This document shows, piece by piece, positions 7,876 through 18,732 of a DNA stretch of 64,000 nucleotides. Source of the stretch: SAR86 cluster bacterium (GTDB lineage: Bacteria > Pseudomonadota > Gammaproteobacteria > Magnimaribacterales > Magnimaribacteraceae); the NCBI GenBank assembly GCA_029268615.1, contig JAQWNM010000017.1:1-64000 (forward strand), read 5' to 3'. Position numbers and translations under genes: made by a program. Numbering within the stretch: the stretch's first letter is position 1; each line of letters begins with the position of its first letter. The notes under the pieces are model-generated. The model was not told the origin of the DNA, searched no databases, and worked only from the letters and a program-made list of their open reading frames with translations.

Positions 7876-8289
7876 TTACTTCTTACGTAACTTTTGAATG
7901 GACTTTAAACGAGCTGCTGCTTCTGCAAGTTGAGCTGCAGCCAAAGAATAGTCTAAATCTGATTTTTGTCCTTCTAGCTCTTTTTCAGCTAACTCTTTTG
8001 CTCTTTCTGCTTCTGCTTCGTCAATATCTCCAGCCCTTTCTGCCACGTCTGTCAGAACTGTTATAGAACCTGGCTGAACTTCTAAAAATCCTCCAGAGGC
8101 ATAAAATACCTGCTCTTCTCCTCCCTCCATAGTTAATCTCAAGGGTCCTGGTTTTAGGGAAGTAAGCAAGGGTGCGTGCCTTGGAGTGATGGCAACTTCT
8201 CCAGCTCCTCCGTCAGCTATAAGCATCTCTACCTCTCCTGAAAAAAGTTCTCCTTCTGGACTTACAATGCTACATGCGATAACTGACAT
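7876..8289 (-). CDS. atpC: ATP synthase F1 subunit epsilon
   Basis: 137 residues, with the N-terminal beta-sandwich (MSVIACSIVSPEGELFSGEVEML, ITPRHAPLLTSLKPGPL) and the C-terminal helical hairpin (DEAEAERAKELAEKELEG) of subunit epsilon. It is part of the central stalk that couples rotation to catalysis and can inhibit ATP hydrolysis. It is the last gene of the atp operon, three bases after atpD. Confidence 0.97.
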   Translation of the reverse strand: MSVIACSIVSPEGELFSGEVEMLIADGGAGEVAITPRHAPLLTSLKPGPLRLTMEGGEEQVFYASGGFLEVQPGSITVLTDVAERAGDIDEAEAERAKELAEKELEGQKSDLDYSLAAAQLAEAAARLKSIQKLRKK

Positions 8290-8292
8290 TAA

Positions 8293-9687
<1,395 letters not shown>

Positions 9688-9698
9688 TTAATTAAATA

Positions 9699-10562
9699 TT
9701 AAAGTGCCGCGGCACCCCCTACAATTTCTGAAAGTTCTTGTGTAATAGCTGCCTGTCTAGCATTGTTATAAACAAGCTGCAATTCATCTATTAAATCTCC
9801 TGCATTATCAGTCGCGCTCTTCATTGCTACCATTTTTGCTGCCTGTTCGCAGGCTATGTTCTCTACCAAGCCTTGATAAACTAATGACTCTATATATCTA
9901 GACATCAGACTGTCTAATATGGCCCTTGAGTCGTCAGGTTCGTATAAATAGTCCCAGTGCTGAGGTTTTTTTTCAGTCTCTTCTCGAACTAAAGGAACCA
10001 ACTGATCAACCGTTGGATTTTGAGTCATGGTGTTTACAAACTTATTGCTGGCTAAATAAATCTGGTCTACTTCGCCCTCCACAAAGGAATCCAATAAAAC
10101 CTTTATAGCTCCTAGCAACTCCTCCAAAGAAGGGTTGTCTCCAAGCTTCTCAGTTGCTGATATTATCTTGCCTCCATATGATTTAAAAAAAGCCCTTCCT
10201 TTCGTCCCTATTAAACAGAAGCTTACTTTCTTCCCTTCCTCGGAAAGGTCTTTCGTAAATCTAGTTACCTGCCTAAACAGATTGGCATTCAAGCCTCCAC
10301 AAAGCCCCTTATCTGAAGTGATGACAATGATCGCTACATTTTTGACCTCTCTTTCATTCATAAAAGTAGGTTTATATTCTGGTTGCCCATTCGCCAAATG
10401 AGAAATAACTTCGAGCATTCTTTCTCGATATGGCCTCCCCTTAGCCATCCTAAGCTCAGTCTTCTTCATTTTACTGGCTGCCACCTTCTCCATGGCGCTG
10501 GTAATCTTTTGAGTGTTGCCAATGCTGGCAATTTGATTTCTAACTTCTTTACTGTTAGCCAT
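9699..10562 (-). CDS. atpG: ATP synthase F1 subunit gamma
   Basis: 287 residues. It is the rotor shaft of F1, with the long N-terminal helix (EVRNQIASIGNTQKITSAMEKVAASKM) and C-terminal helix (MKSATDNAGDLIDELQLVYNNARQAAITQELSEIVGGAAAL region), both diagnostic of subunit gamma. TSDKGLCGGLNANLFR is the conserved Rossmann-like core. It starts four bases after atpA stops. Confidence 0.98.
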   Translation of the reverse strand: MANSKEVRNQIASIGNTQKITSAMEKVAASKMKKTELRMAKGRPYRERMLEVISHLANGQPEYKPTFMNEREVKNVAIIVITSDKGLCGGLNANLFRQVTRFTKDLSEEGKKVSFCLIGTKGRAFFKSYGGKIISATEKLGDNPSLEELLGAIKVLLDSFVEGEVDQIYLASNKFVNTMTQNPTVDQLVPLVREETEKKPQHWDYLYEPDDSRAILDSLMSRYIESLVYQGLVENIACEQAAKMVAMKSATDNAGDLIDELQLVYNNARQAAITQELSEIVGGAAAL

Positions 10563-10565
10563 TTC

Positions 10566-12110
10566 TTAGTATGTTTGAGTACTTACAAAATTATCTAACG
10601 CCTCTTTAAATTCTGCCGCTATAGTTTCGCCATAATCTCCAGTCTCATCTACGGTTTTCATTAAATCAGCGTGCTCTGAACGCAAATAAGCCAATAAAGC
10701 CTTTTCGAAATCTTTTATTTTTTCTACTTCCACCTCTTTTAGATACCCTTCATTCGCCGCAAAAAGAACTGCGCCCATTTCGGACACGCTCATTGGTGAA
10801 TTTTGTCCTTGTTTCATAAGCTCCGTAACACGCGTCCCATGCTCTAGTTGCTCTCTAGATGCATCATCAAGATCTGACGCAAATTGAGAAAAAGCTTCTA
10901 GCTCTCTATATTGGGCCAAAGCCGTTCTAATTCCGCCACCAAGTTTTTTTATTATAGGAAGTTGCGCCGCCCCTCCAACCCTAGATACAGATATTCCAGG
11001 ATCCATGGCTGGTTTTAGGCCTGCGCTAAAAAGAGAAGTCTCCAAGAATATTTGGCCATCCGTTATAGAAATAACGTTAGTAGGCACAAAAGCAGATACA
11101 TCACCTGCCTGCGTCTCGATAATAGGAAGAGCTGTTAAAGAGCCCGTTTTATCTTTTACTTTTCCTTCTGTGAACTTTTCCACGTAATCTGCGCTAACTC
11201 TAGCAGCTCTCTCTAATAGTCTTGAGTGAAGATAAAAGACATCGCCCGGATAAGCTTCTCTGCCGGGAGGCCTCTTTAGCAAAAGTGACATTTGCCTATA
11301 GGCCCATGCTTGTTTAGTTAAATCATCATAGACTATCAATGCATCCTCACCTCTATCACGAAAATACTCACCCATTGAGCAGCCAGAAAAAGCAGCAATA
11401 TATTGCATTGGCGCTGGGTCTGCCGCCCCCGCTGCTACAACTATGGTGTTATCCATAGCTCCATATTTTTCTAGGGTTCTTACTACCCCTGCTATCGTTG
11501 ATTGTTTCTGTCCTATTGCTACATAGACACATCTAACTCCAGTATCTTTTTGATTGATAATTGCATCTATTGCTATTGCCGTCTTGCCTGTCTGCCTGTC
11601 GCCTATGATTAATTCACGCTGCCCCCTTCCTACTGGAACCATGCTATCTATTGCCTTCAACCCAATCTGCACTGGCTGATCTACGCCCTGTCTCGAAATG
11701 ACTCCTGGAGCTATTTTTTCTACTGGCGACCTAAAATCTGTTTCTATAGAACCCTTACCATCTATTGGCTCGCCTAAAGCATTAACAACTCTTCCAAGTA
11801 AAGCTTCTCCTACTGGAACTTCTAAAATTGTCCCCGTACATTTGGCAGTTTCGCCCTCTGCCAGGAGCCTATAATCTCCTAGAATGACCGCTCCAACAAA
11901 ATCTCTCTCCAAATTAAGGGCCATTCCTTGCACGCCGTGCTCAAACTGGATTAGTTCTCCATTCATCACTTCGCCCAGGCCGTGTATTCTTGCAATTCCG
12001 TCCGCCAAAAATACAATTGTTCCTTCATTGCTTGGTCTTGGCTCTGAGTCCAAGGCATCAATTTTTTGTTTTATTATTTGGCTTATTTCAGATGGGTTTA
12101 ATTCTTCCAT
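10566..12110 (-). CDS. atpA: ATP synthase F1 subunit alpha
   Basis: 514 residues. It is the non-catalytic nucleotide-binding subunit of F1: P-loop GDRQTGKTA, the arginine finger region ([17 protein letters not shown]), [27 protein letters not shown] and the N-terminal crown domain ([20 protein letters not shown]). It follows atpH by 17 bases. Confidence 0.98.
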   Translation of the reverse strand: MEELNPSEISQIIKQKIDALDSEPRPSNEGTIVFLADGIARIHGLGEVMNGELIQFEHGVQGMALNLERDFVGAVILGDYRLLAEGETAKCTGTILEVPVGEALLGRVVNALGEPIDGKGSIETDFRSPVEKIAPGVISRQGVDQPVQIGLKAIDSMVPVGRGQRELIIGDRQTGKTAIAIDAIINQKDTGVRCVYVAIGQKQSTIAGVVRTLEKYGAMDNTIVVAAGAADPAPMQYIAAFSGCSMGEYFRDRGEDALIVYDDLTKQAWAYRQMSLLLKRPPGREAYPGDVFYLHSRLLERAARVSADYVEKFTEGKVKDKTGSLTALPIIETQAGDVSAFVPTNVISITDGQIFLETSLFSAGLKPAMDPGISVSRVGGAAQLPIIKKLGGGIRTALAQYRELEAFSQFASDLDDASREQLEHGTRVTELMKQGQNSPMSVSEMGAVLFAANEGYLKEVEVEKIKDFEKALLAYLRSEHADLMKTVDETGDYGETIAAEFKEALDNFVSTQTY

Positions 12111-12127
12111 TTTTAACCTTCTTATAT

Positions 12128-12643
12128 TTATGTTATTTGATTCCTGAGTTTTTCTAGCTTTCCTTTGATAGATGCATCTAAAACGTCATCTCCACTTTTT
12201 GCCAAAAAACCTCCTATTAATGATTGGTCTATCTTGGTTTTGATTGTTAAATTTTCACCAAACCTCCCCTTTAGAACCTTCGCCAAGTTTTCGTTTTGAT
12301 CTGCCGAAAGATCAAATGGAGACGTCAGTTCTACGGTCCTTTTTTTCTCCTTTTTTTCTATCAACTCTTTATATTGTTGGTATATGCTTGGTATCAAAGA
12401 AAGCCTTTTTGATTCACCCAGAACCTTTATTAGGCTTATTGATTTTGGGTCAATCTCGCCATCGAACAATGACAAAAATTTAGTTACCTTTTCTTGATAA
12501 GAAAGATGTGGTGAGTCAATTAGGCCTGCAACGCTCGGATCTTGAACTACTTTTGCCATTTGCTCTAAATTTTTTGTCCAACCTTCTGAGTGGTCAAATA
12601 AAGCGGCGGCATAGGGCCTCGAGAGAGTTTCGTTATTTGCCAT
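12128..12643 (-). CDS. atpH: ATP synthase F1 subunit delta
   Basis: 171 residues, slightly shorter than the common 177. N-terminal helical bundle with the family motif [10 protein letters not shown] and C-terminal [24 protein letters not shown] and [30 protein letters not shown]. It links the peripheral stalk (subunit b) to the alpha subunits. It sits between atpF and atpA. Confidence 0.95.
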   Translation of the reverse strand: MANNETLSRPYAAALFDHSEGWTKNLEQMAKVVQDPSVAGLIDSPHLSYQEKVTKFLSLFDGEIDPKSISLIKVLGESKRLSLIPSIYQQYKELIEKKEKKRTVELTSPFDLSADQNENLAKVLKGRFGENLTIKTKIDQSLIGGFLAKSGDDVLDASIKGKLEKLRNQIT

Positions 12644-12645
12644 AA

Positions 12646-13116
12646 TTAAAGCTCATTTGATATCTCTTCTATTAAGGCCGCATTGCTTTCTTTATCTATC
12701 TCGGCCTTTAATAGCTTTTCTGCACCAGCTACAGCCAATACAGCCACCTCAGCCCTTAGCCCTTCCCTGGCCTTATTGGCGCTTTGTATTAAATCTTTCT
12801 CAGCCGAAGCCTTTATTCTGTCTGCTTCGTCTTGAGCTTTTGATTTTGCATCTTCTACCATCTGGTTAGCTCTCAAGTTTGCTTGGTTTAAGAGTTCAGC
12901 GGCTTCTTTCTTAGCAGCCCCCATGACTTCTTCTTTTTTTAATGCAGCCTCTTCTAGCTCCCTCTTCCCCTTACTCGCTGCATCCAATCCTTCCGATATT
13001 TCCTTTTCCCTTTCTTCTAGAATTTGCAACATTGGCGGCCAAACATATTTCATGCAAAACCAAACAAATAGGATAAAGGCCAGTAATTGACCTATTAAAG
13101 TGTAATTAAAATTCAT
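12646..13116 (-). CDS. atpF: ATP synthase Fo subunit b
   Basis: 156 residues: one N-terminal membrane helix (LIGQLLAFILFVWFCMKYVWPP) and a long, charged, alanine-rich helix that forms the dimeric peripheral stalk. Only one b gene is present, as in other gammaproteobacteria. It starts 15 bases after atpE. Confidence 0.95.
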   Translation of the reverse strand: MNFNYTLIGQLLAFILFVWFCMKYVWPPMLQILEEREKEISEGLDAASKGKRELEEAALKKEEVMGAAKKEAAELLNQANLRANQMVEDAKSKAQDEADRIKASAEKDLIQSANKAREGLRAEVAVLAVAGAEKLLKAEIDKESNAALIEEISNEL

Positions 13117-13131
13117 TCGATCTTGTTGCTT

Positions 13132-13353
13132 TTAGGTAAAAAGAAATATTAAACCAAAAGCTAGCGATATAATTGGAAGCGCATCTACCAGCGCCATCAT
13201 TATAAAAAACTGACCCAATAGATAGCTTTGAAGTTCTGGCTGTCTTGCTATACCCTCTAGATACTTAGACGCGGCAACCCCGACACCGATAGCCCCTCCA
13301 ACGGCCCCCAAACCAGCCATTATGGCTCCGGCTACTAATCTTAATTCTTCCAT
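13132..13353 (-). CDS. atpE: ATP synthase Fo subunit c
   Basis: 73 residues folding as two membrane helices joined by a polar loop (ARQPE). The glycine-rich first helix (GLGAVGGAIGVGVAAS) and ALVDALPII in the second, with the proton-carrying Asp57, are typical. The absence of the Gln/Glu-Ser sodium ligands indicates an H+-driven rotor. A purine-rich GGAGAAAGAAATG leader precedes the ATG. Confidence 0.96.
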   Translation of the reverse strand: MEELRLVAGAIMAGLGAVGGAIGVGVAASKYLEGIARQPELQSYLLGQFFIMMALVDALPIISLAFGLIFLFT

Positions 13354-13371
13354 TTCTTTCTCCTTAGTTAA

Positions 13372-14307
13372 TTAATGGTGAGTTTCGTGTGCTTGGTTTA
13401 AAAACACAACAGTTAAAATCATAAATACATAGGCCTGCAACGCTATTATCAGAATATGGAATATCGCCCATCCCATATGCAAAAGTATTCCAAAGACGCC
13501 CCAAATGACTCCGGATATACTTTCAAAGAAGCTTCCAAAAAGAAGCGCTATCAAGATAAAAATCATTTCTCCTGCAAAAAGGTTTCCGTATAGCCTTAAT
13601 CCTAATGCCGCCTGTTTTGCGTAGAATCCTGGAATTTCTACTATCATGTTAAAAGGAAGGGCCCACTTTCCAAGCGGTTGTAAGGTTAATTCTGCTAAGA
13701 AGCCGCCCAAACCTTTGTTCTTTATACTGTAGTAGTGAATAAGAATTGCGACACCCAAAGCCATTCCAGCGGGGGCGTTTATATCGGCTACAGGTAAAAT
13801 TTTAAAGTAATGAACTGGTCCATATACGACAGAGGACTGAAAACCATTTGCTATCCAAGGAATTAAGTCCACCGGCAAAAGGTCCATTAAATTCATTGCC
13901 AGAACCCAAGAAATAGATGTCAGGGCTAGCGGGCCGATAATATTATTGTTTTTAGGAACAAACGTATCATTGACCGCCCCTCTGACAAAATCAAAAACAT
14001 ACTCAAAAGCATTCTGTATTTTGGATGGGTTTTTCACTGACGCCTTTCTTGCGACCAGCCAAAAAAATAAACAGACCATGGAGCCAAGAAAAACAGATAC
14101 AAGCATAGTATCTACATGGATTGCGTTAAAACCCATTTCTTTAACATCACATGTATAATTTTTTTGCTCTACATGAGCAGAGTGAGATTGGCCAATATTT
14201 ATATGTCCATCGGCAAATCTCCATTTTCCATCGGAGCACTCTCCAAAAGTTAAATTTTGAAGATGGTGTTGTATAAAATCAGTCGAGTTTAATTCTTTAT
14301 TAGCCAT
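13372..14307 (-). CDS. atpB: ATP synthase Fo subunit a
   Basis: 311 residues with five to six membrane helices. It contains the essential arginine in LGLRLYGNLFAGEM and the aqueous half-channel residues near ALQAYVFMILTVVFLNQAHE. A hydrophilic N-terminal part of about 70 residues (HIN, DVKEMGFNAIHVDTM) is longer than in E. coli but common in marine gammaproteobacteria. It is the first gene of the operon: no atpI precedes it, only 67 bases separate it from parB. Confidence 0.96.
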   Translation of the reverse strand: MANKELNSTDFIQHHLQNLTFGECSDGKWRFADGHINIGQSHSAHVEQKNYTCDVKEMGFNAIHVDTMLVSVFLGSMVCLFFWLVARKASVKNPSKIQNAFEYVFDFVRGAVNDTFVPKNNNIIGPLALTSISWVLAMNLMDLLPVDLIPWIANGFQSSVVYGPVHYFKILPVADINAPAGMALGVAILIHYYSIKNKGLGGFLAELTLQPLGKWALPFNMIVEIPGFYAKQAALGLRLYGNLFAGEMIFILIALLFGSFFESISGVIWGVFGILLHMGWAIFHILIIALQAYVFMILTVVFLNQAHETHH

Positions 14308-14326
14308 ATCATTTAAGGGCGCCGCA

Positions 14327-14332
14327 ATTATA
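14327..14332 (-). promoter_or_regulatory. Candidate -10 box of the atp operon promoter
   Basis: The 67-base gap between parB and atpB holds a perfect TATAAT on the minus strand, 20 bases before the atpB ATG. A good -35 at 16-18 bases is not visible (only TTTATT-like). It is the only plausible promoter element directly ahead of the operon. Confidence 0.35.
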
Positions 14333-14374
14333 GATTGCTATGACCTTCAATAAAAGGCTAAAAATAAAAAAACT

Positions 14375-15244
14375 TTATTTTTTTATTTTTTCTAAAACTC
14401 CCTGAAGGTGCTCTAAGTTTTTATATTGAAAGGCTACCCTGCCCTGGCCTGACTTTTTATGTGATATGGTCACCTTAGTTCCCAGGATATCTGATAGTTC
14501 TTTTTCAAGTAATGTAATATTCGGGTTGGCTGGTTGCTTATGATTTTCTTTAATTTTACCCGCGTTTGCCTGATAGTTTTTAACCAAAGCCTCTGATTGG
14601 CGAACAGACAGCTCTCCAACTACTATAAGCTCAGAAATTTCTTGTTGTGCGGACTCCGTCAAAGGGATTAATGTTCTAGCGTGGCCCATATCTAACTTCC
14701 CTTCTTCTAATAAATTTAAAACCTCGGAACAAAGGTTCAATAACCTTAAAAAGTTTGCTACAGCGCTTCTTGATATTCCCAGCGAGGAGGCCACTTCTTC
14801 CTGTGATAGGTTGAATTCTAATTTAAGCCTTTTTAGGCCCCTTGCGGTATCTAGGGGCCCTAAATCTTCTCTTTGAAGGTTTTCAATTAGGGCAATTTTT
14901 GCAGTTTCATCATTATTTAGCTCTTTAAGGATCGCCGGAACTTTATTTAGACCTGCGATCTTAGCTGCCCGCCACCTCCTTTCGCCAGCTACTATTTCAA
15001 ACCTGCCAGAAGCTAAACTTTTAACTAAAATAGGCTGAAGTACCCCCTCTTCTTTTATGCTCTCTGCAAGCTCGCTAAGGCCCTCTTTTTTAAAACTTGT
15101 TCTAGGCTGAAATTGGCCTGGCACTATATCCGCCAAGTCAATTTCTAATAAACTATTACCTTCATTTTTAATGTTCCTAGACTCGCTCATTTCTCCCAAG
15201 AGAGATCCAAGCCCAGTTCCTAAGTTTTTCTTTTCTTCATTCAT
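14375..15244 (-). CDS. parB: Chromosome partitioning protein ParB
   Basis: 289 residues. It contains the CTPase/N-terminal ParB motif ([14 protein letters not shown] preceded by QPRTSF and [16 protein letters not shown]), the central helix-turn-helix ([24 protein letters not shown]) and the C-terminal dimerisation domain ([31 protein letters not shown] region). It binds parS and spreads, with ParA, to segregate the origin. It overlaps parA by 8 bases. A near-consensus parS is present in recF at 25440-25455. Confidence 0.97.
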   Translation of the reverse strand: MNEEKKNLGTGLGSLLGEMSESRNIKNEGNSLLEIDLADIVPGQFQPRTSFKKEGLSELAESIKEEGVLQPILVKSLASGRFEIVAGERRWRAAKIAGLNKVPAILKELNNDETAKIALIENLQREDLGPLDTARGLKRLKLEFNLSQEEVASSLGISRSAVANFLRLLNLCSEVLNLLEEGKLDMGHARTLIPLTESAQQEISELIVVGELSVRQSEALVKNYQANAGKIKENHKQPANPNITLLEKELSDILGTKVTISHKKSGQGRVAFQYKNLEHLQGVLEKIKK

Positions 15245-16019
15245 TGCCTAAAAGTTCTTGGCCTCCTTCCATTCTTCCTAAAACCTCCCCGGCTAAAGCC
15301 ATATAAGCCAAAGATCCTTTGGCCGAAGGATCATAATTCAAAATTGGCTTTCCAAAACTTGGGGATTCTGCCAGCTTGATATTCCTTGGAATAATCGTGT
15401 TGTAAAGTTCCTTCTTAAAATGCGTCGACAGCTCTTCTGAGACCTGTTGACCTAACTTGTTTCTTGAGTCAAACATAGTTCTTATTATGCCAGAGATTTT
15501 TAAATTATGACCAGTCGCCTCATTTAGTTCATTAACAGTTTGCAGCAAGCCAGTAAGCCCCTCTAGGGCAAAATACTCGCACTGCATAGGAACCAAAAGT
15601 TCACCTGCTGCCCTTAAGCCGTTAATGGTTAGAAGGTTCAAGGAGGGGGGGCAATCTATTATACAATAATCATATCTGTCCTTCCTTGCCGCCAAATTAT
15701 TCAAAAGCACCTTTTCTCTTTTATCTTTATTCCTCAGGCTAGATTCTACCGCTATCAAAGAGGGGCCCGAAGGCATTATGTCAAAACCAAAAGAGCCGGC
15801 TCTTTGCACTTGGTTTTCTCCTTCTTCAAGAAGGGCCGATAAAGTGCCGCCGGTTGTCTGAATTTTATTAATTCCTGAGTTTGTGGTGGCGTTTGCCTGA
15901 GGATCTATATCCACCAAAAGAACCCTCCTGTTGGCAGCCGCCAAAGACGCGGCCAAATTAACAGCTGTCGTGGTTTTGCCAACCCCTCCCTTTTGGTTTG
16001 CTATTACTATGGTTTTCAA
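15237..16019 (-). CDS. parA: Chromosome partitioning ATPase ParA
   Basis: 260 residues with the deviant Walker A box KGGVGKTT (residues 10-17), the DIDPQANAT motif and [12 protein letters not shown] typical of chromosomal ParA/Soj. It starts within the rsmG stop region (4-base overlap) and overlaps parB, the conserved rsmG-parA-parB arrangement. Confidence 0.97.
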   Translation of the reverse strand: MKTIVIANQKGGVGKTTTAVNLAASLAAANRRVLLVDIDPQANATTNSGINKIQTTGGTLSALLEEGENQVQRAGSFGFDIMPSGPSLIAVESSLRNKDKREKVLLNNLAARKDRYDYCIIDCPPSLNLLTINGLRAAGELLVPMQCEYFALEGLTGLLQTVNELNEATGHNLKISGIIRTMFDSRNKLGQQVSEELSTHFKKELYNTIIPRNIKLAESPSFGKPILNYDPSAKGSLAYMALAGEVLGRMEGGQELLGNE

Positions 16020-16612
16020 TTTCCTTCCTGCTTGTTACATTTCGACCCAACTGTTATCAATATGTTTTGGCTTCTAAGCTCCGAGTATATATTTTCTGTT
16101 GAAATTATCTGGTATTTTTTTGAAAGTTTTTTTCCAATTTTTTGTTTTTGGCTATTAGTTTTCATGAGCCTTAAAAGTGCCCCCCTGTCTAAATAATAAG
16201 AGCTGGTTGATATGGCCCTGTCTATATCTCCAAAAGCTCTGGCTATTATTTCTACATCGGTTTTCTTTAAAAAAAAATTTTCCATCCTTTCTGAAATCAC
16301 CTCCACATTTGTTAACCCTAGCTCATGAACCGTCCTGAACAAAAAAGAAGATTTTTTATTATTACTCTCAACAAGATAAAACTTTAACTCTTTCCTCCTA
16401 ATGGCGACTGGAATCCCTGGAAACCCTGCCCCACTGCCCAGGTCTATAATATTTTTTCCTTGGATTTTTGTTGCAACGGAAAGAGAGTCATCTATGTGGA
16501 GGTCTATTTCTTGGAGGGCACTTTTAGACATTAAATTATGGGTTTTCCCCCAAGACAATATAAGTTCTTTGTAGCTATTAAAAAGAAGCTTTTCCTCTTT
16601 TTTAATGTGCAC
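16016..16612 (-). CDS. rsmG: 16S rRNA (guanine-527-N7) methyltransferase
   Basis: 198 residues, with the SAM-binding motif [17 protein letters not shown] and [21 protein letters not shown] typical of RsmG (GidB). It methylates G527 of 16S rRNA. The start is GTG at 16612, just after the mnmG stop. The C-terminus overlaps parA by 4 bases. Confidence 0.95.
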   Translation of the reverse strand: MHIKKEEKLLFNSYKELILSWGKTHNLMSKSALQEIDLHIDDSLSVATKIQGKNIIDLGSGAGFPGIPVAIRRKELKFYLVESNNKKSSFLFRTVHELGLTNVEVISERMENFFLKKTDVEIIARAFGDIDRAISTSSYYLDRGALLRLMKTNSQKQKIGKKLSKKYQIISTENIYSELRSQNILITVGSKCNKQEGN

Positions 16613-16613
16613 G

Positions 16614-18491
16614 TTAAGCAGCAGCTGAGCCCTGTTTTTTGGTTTTCTTTTTTAAATAAACTAACAGTAAAGAAATTGCAGCGGGCGTGACGCCAGATAT
16701 TCTAGACGCTTCACCCAAATCTTCCGGTTTATGTTTTTCTAATTTTTCGGCCACTTCTATGGAAAGTCCGCGCACCTCCTTATAATTGAGTTCGCGTGAA
16801 AGTTTTGTTTGGGTTTTTTTCTGAGCCCTCTTAACCTCTTTGTGTTGCCTTACAATATAGCCGGCATATTTTATCTCTGCCTCTATTTCATCTATATAGT
16901 TTTGGCTTATTTTTGGATTTTCAACAAGGTTTAAATATTTAATGGCGGGCCTTTTTAGAGCATCAAAAAATGATTTTTTTTCCGCTATCCTTTCTCCCGT
17001 CTCTTTTTCTAACTTCTTAGATTTAATAGATTCTGGAATTATAAATTTTTCTTTTAACGAAGACAGCTCTTGGCTTGTTGTTCGCTTTTTTTCTTGTGTT
17101 CTTTTCCAGGCTGCCTTGTGCAATATCCCCATGTCGTTGGCAATACCTGACAACCTTAGGTCCGCGTTATCTTCTCTCAGCAAGAGTCTGTGTTCTGCTC
17201 TGCTTGTAAACATTCTATAAGGCTCCATGGTTCCCTGGATAACAAGATCATCCACCATAACGCCCATATATGCCTGATCTCTCCTCGGCACCCATGAAAC
17301 CTTTTTTCTTACCTTTAAACTAGCATTTATTCCTGCCAGCAATCCTTGCGCCCCCGCCTCTTCGTACCCCGTGGTTCCGTTTATTTGCCCTGCAAGAAAA
17401 AGGTTGTGAATGTGTTTGCTCTCAAGGGTGTGATATAAGCCTCTTGGGTTAAAGTAATCATACTCTATGGCATAGCCGGGTTGAACAATTTTTGACGCTT
17501 CTAGGCCCTGTATACTTTGAACCATTTTTATTTGCTCTTCCAAAGGAAGGCTTGTAGATATTCCGTTTGGGTAAACTAAATCCGTATCTAATCCCTCGGG
17601 TTCCAAGAATATTTGGTGGGAGTCTTTTCCCGAATATCTTACCACCTTATCTTCGATGGACGGACAATATCTTGGGCCGATGCCCTTTATTACGCCCGTG
17701 TATAGGGGCGACTCTGCAAGGGCTCCTTTTATTATTCTGTGAGTATTTTCATTAGTTCTTGTTATATAGCAGTTAACCTGTTTGGGGTGGTCTTCTGTTT
17801 TTCCAGCAAAAGACATCACGGGCCTAGGTGTGTCTCCTGACTGGGCCGTTGTTTTGTTCCAATTGATCGAACTTCCGTCAATCCTGGGGGGTGTTCCTGT
17901 TTTCATTCTTCCGACTTCGAGTGGTAACGACCTGAGCCTTTTAGCTAAGTTGTTGCTTGCCTCGGCTCCGGCTCTCCCGCCGTCCTCCTGTTTTAATCCC
18001 GTGTGCATTACTCCGCCCAAGAAAGTTCCAGCTGTTAAGATCACACATTCGGCTTTTATCTTGTTTTTTTTCTTTGTTAATATCCCGCCCGCTCTGCCTT
18101 TGGTTATTAACAGGTCTTCTACTTCATCTTCTAAAACTGATAAATTTTTATAGTTTTTTAAGAAGCCTTGGATGGCTTTTTTGTAAAGGGCTCTGTCCGT
18201 TTGAGCCCTGGTGGCTCTGACAGCTTGACCCTTGGAAGAATTCAATACCCTAAAATGAATGCCTGACAGGTCTGTAGCCCTGGCCATTAATCCTCCCATA
18301 GCATCAATCTCCCTGGCTAGGTGGCTTTTACCTATTCCCCCAATAGCCGGGTTACATGACATCTGTCCCACGGTTTCAAAAGAGTGTGTAACTAGCAGAA
18401 CCTCTAAATTAGAACGAGCGCAAGCGGCAGCAGCTTCTACGCCAGCATGACCCCCACCTATTACAATTATTTGATAATTTGTATTGATAAT
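16614..18491 (-). CDS. mnmG: tRNA uridine-5-carboxymethylaminomethyl modification protein MnmG, with a non-canonical ATT start
   Basis: Reading from 18491 gives 625 residues, the family length. The FAD-binding N-terminus IIVIGGGHAGVEAAAACA lies upstream of the first GTG (18371), so that GTG cannot be the start. In this frame a TAA stands at 18494-18492 and no ATG, GTG or TTG occurs before 18371. The first codon after the stop is ATT, which I take as the start. The rest is normal (GQMSCNPAIGGIGKSHLAREID, AGQINGTTGYEEAGAQGLLAGINA). It acts with MnmE on the wobble uridine of several tRNAs. No Shine-Dalgarno is visible; a DnaA-box-like sequence lies 8 bases upstream. Confidence 0.93.
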   Translation of the reverse strand: MINTNYQIIVIGGGHAGVEAAAACARSNLEVLLVTHSFETVGQMSCNPAIGGIGKSHLAREIDAMGGLMARATDLSGIHFRVLNSSKGQAVRATRAQTDRALYKKAIQGFLKNYKNLSVLEDEVEDLLITKGRAGGILTKKKNKIKAECVILTAGTFLGGVMHTGLKQEDGGRAGAEASNNLAKRLRSLPLEVGRMKTGTPPRIDGSSINWNKTTAQSGDTPRPVMSFAGKTEDHPKQVNCYITRTNENTHRIIKGALAESPLYTGVIKGIGPRYCPSIEDKVVRYSGKDSHQIFLEPEGLDTDLVYPNGISTSLPLEEQIKMVQSIQGLEASKIVQPGYAIEYDYFNPRGLYHTLESKHIHNLFLAGQINGTTGYEEAGAQGLLAGINASLKVRKKVSWVPRRDQAYMGVMVDDLVIQGTMEPYRMFTSRAEHRLLLREDNADLRLSGIANDMGILHKAAWKRTQEKKRTTSQELSSLKEKFIIPESIKSKKLEKETGERIAEKKSFFDALKRPAIKYLNLVENPKISQNYIDEIEAEIKYAGYIVRQHKEVKRAQKKTQTKLSRELNYKEVRGLSIEVAEKLEKHKPEDLGEASRISGVTPAAISLLLVYLKKKTKKQGSAAA

Positions 18492-18732
18492 TTAATTTTG
18501 TGTATAACTTATAAAATAAATTTATAGTATTAATATTAACTTAATTCACTATTATAGAGCAGAAAAAAAATGTGGAAAACTAAAGTCCTTCTTATTTATC
18601 AAGCTCATTAGAGGAATCAAATATATGTATAAATAAAACACAAATTGTATTCTAAGAATTAAAGCTGTTGATACCTTTGAGGTAATAAAAAACTGCAAAC
18701 AGGTCTAAGTAGAAAATAAACAAGTTATACAC
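18492..18732. other. AT-rich mnmG-mnmE intergenic region with DnaA-like boxes (second origin candidate)
   Basis: The longest intergenic gap of the window (241 bases). It holds TGTGTATAA at 18499-18507 (a TTATACACA box on the minus strand), TGTGGAAAA at 18571-18579 (one mismatch to the DnaA box) and TTATACACT at 18725-18733 (one mismatch). In E. coli oriC lies next to mnmG. There is no strand switch here, so this is weaker than the rpmH-dnaA gap. I see no ORF or RNA gene in it. Confidence 0.4.

Noticed and set aside
16614-18371. mnmG starting at the GTG at 18371
   Set aside because: The 40 in-frame codons upstream encode the conserved Rossmann FAD-binding N-terminus, which is essential in this family.
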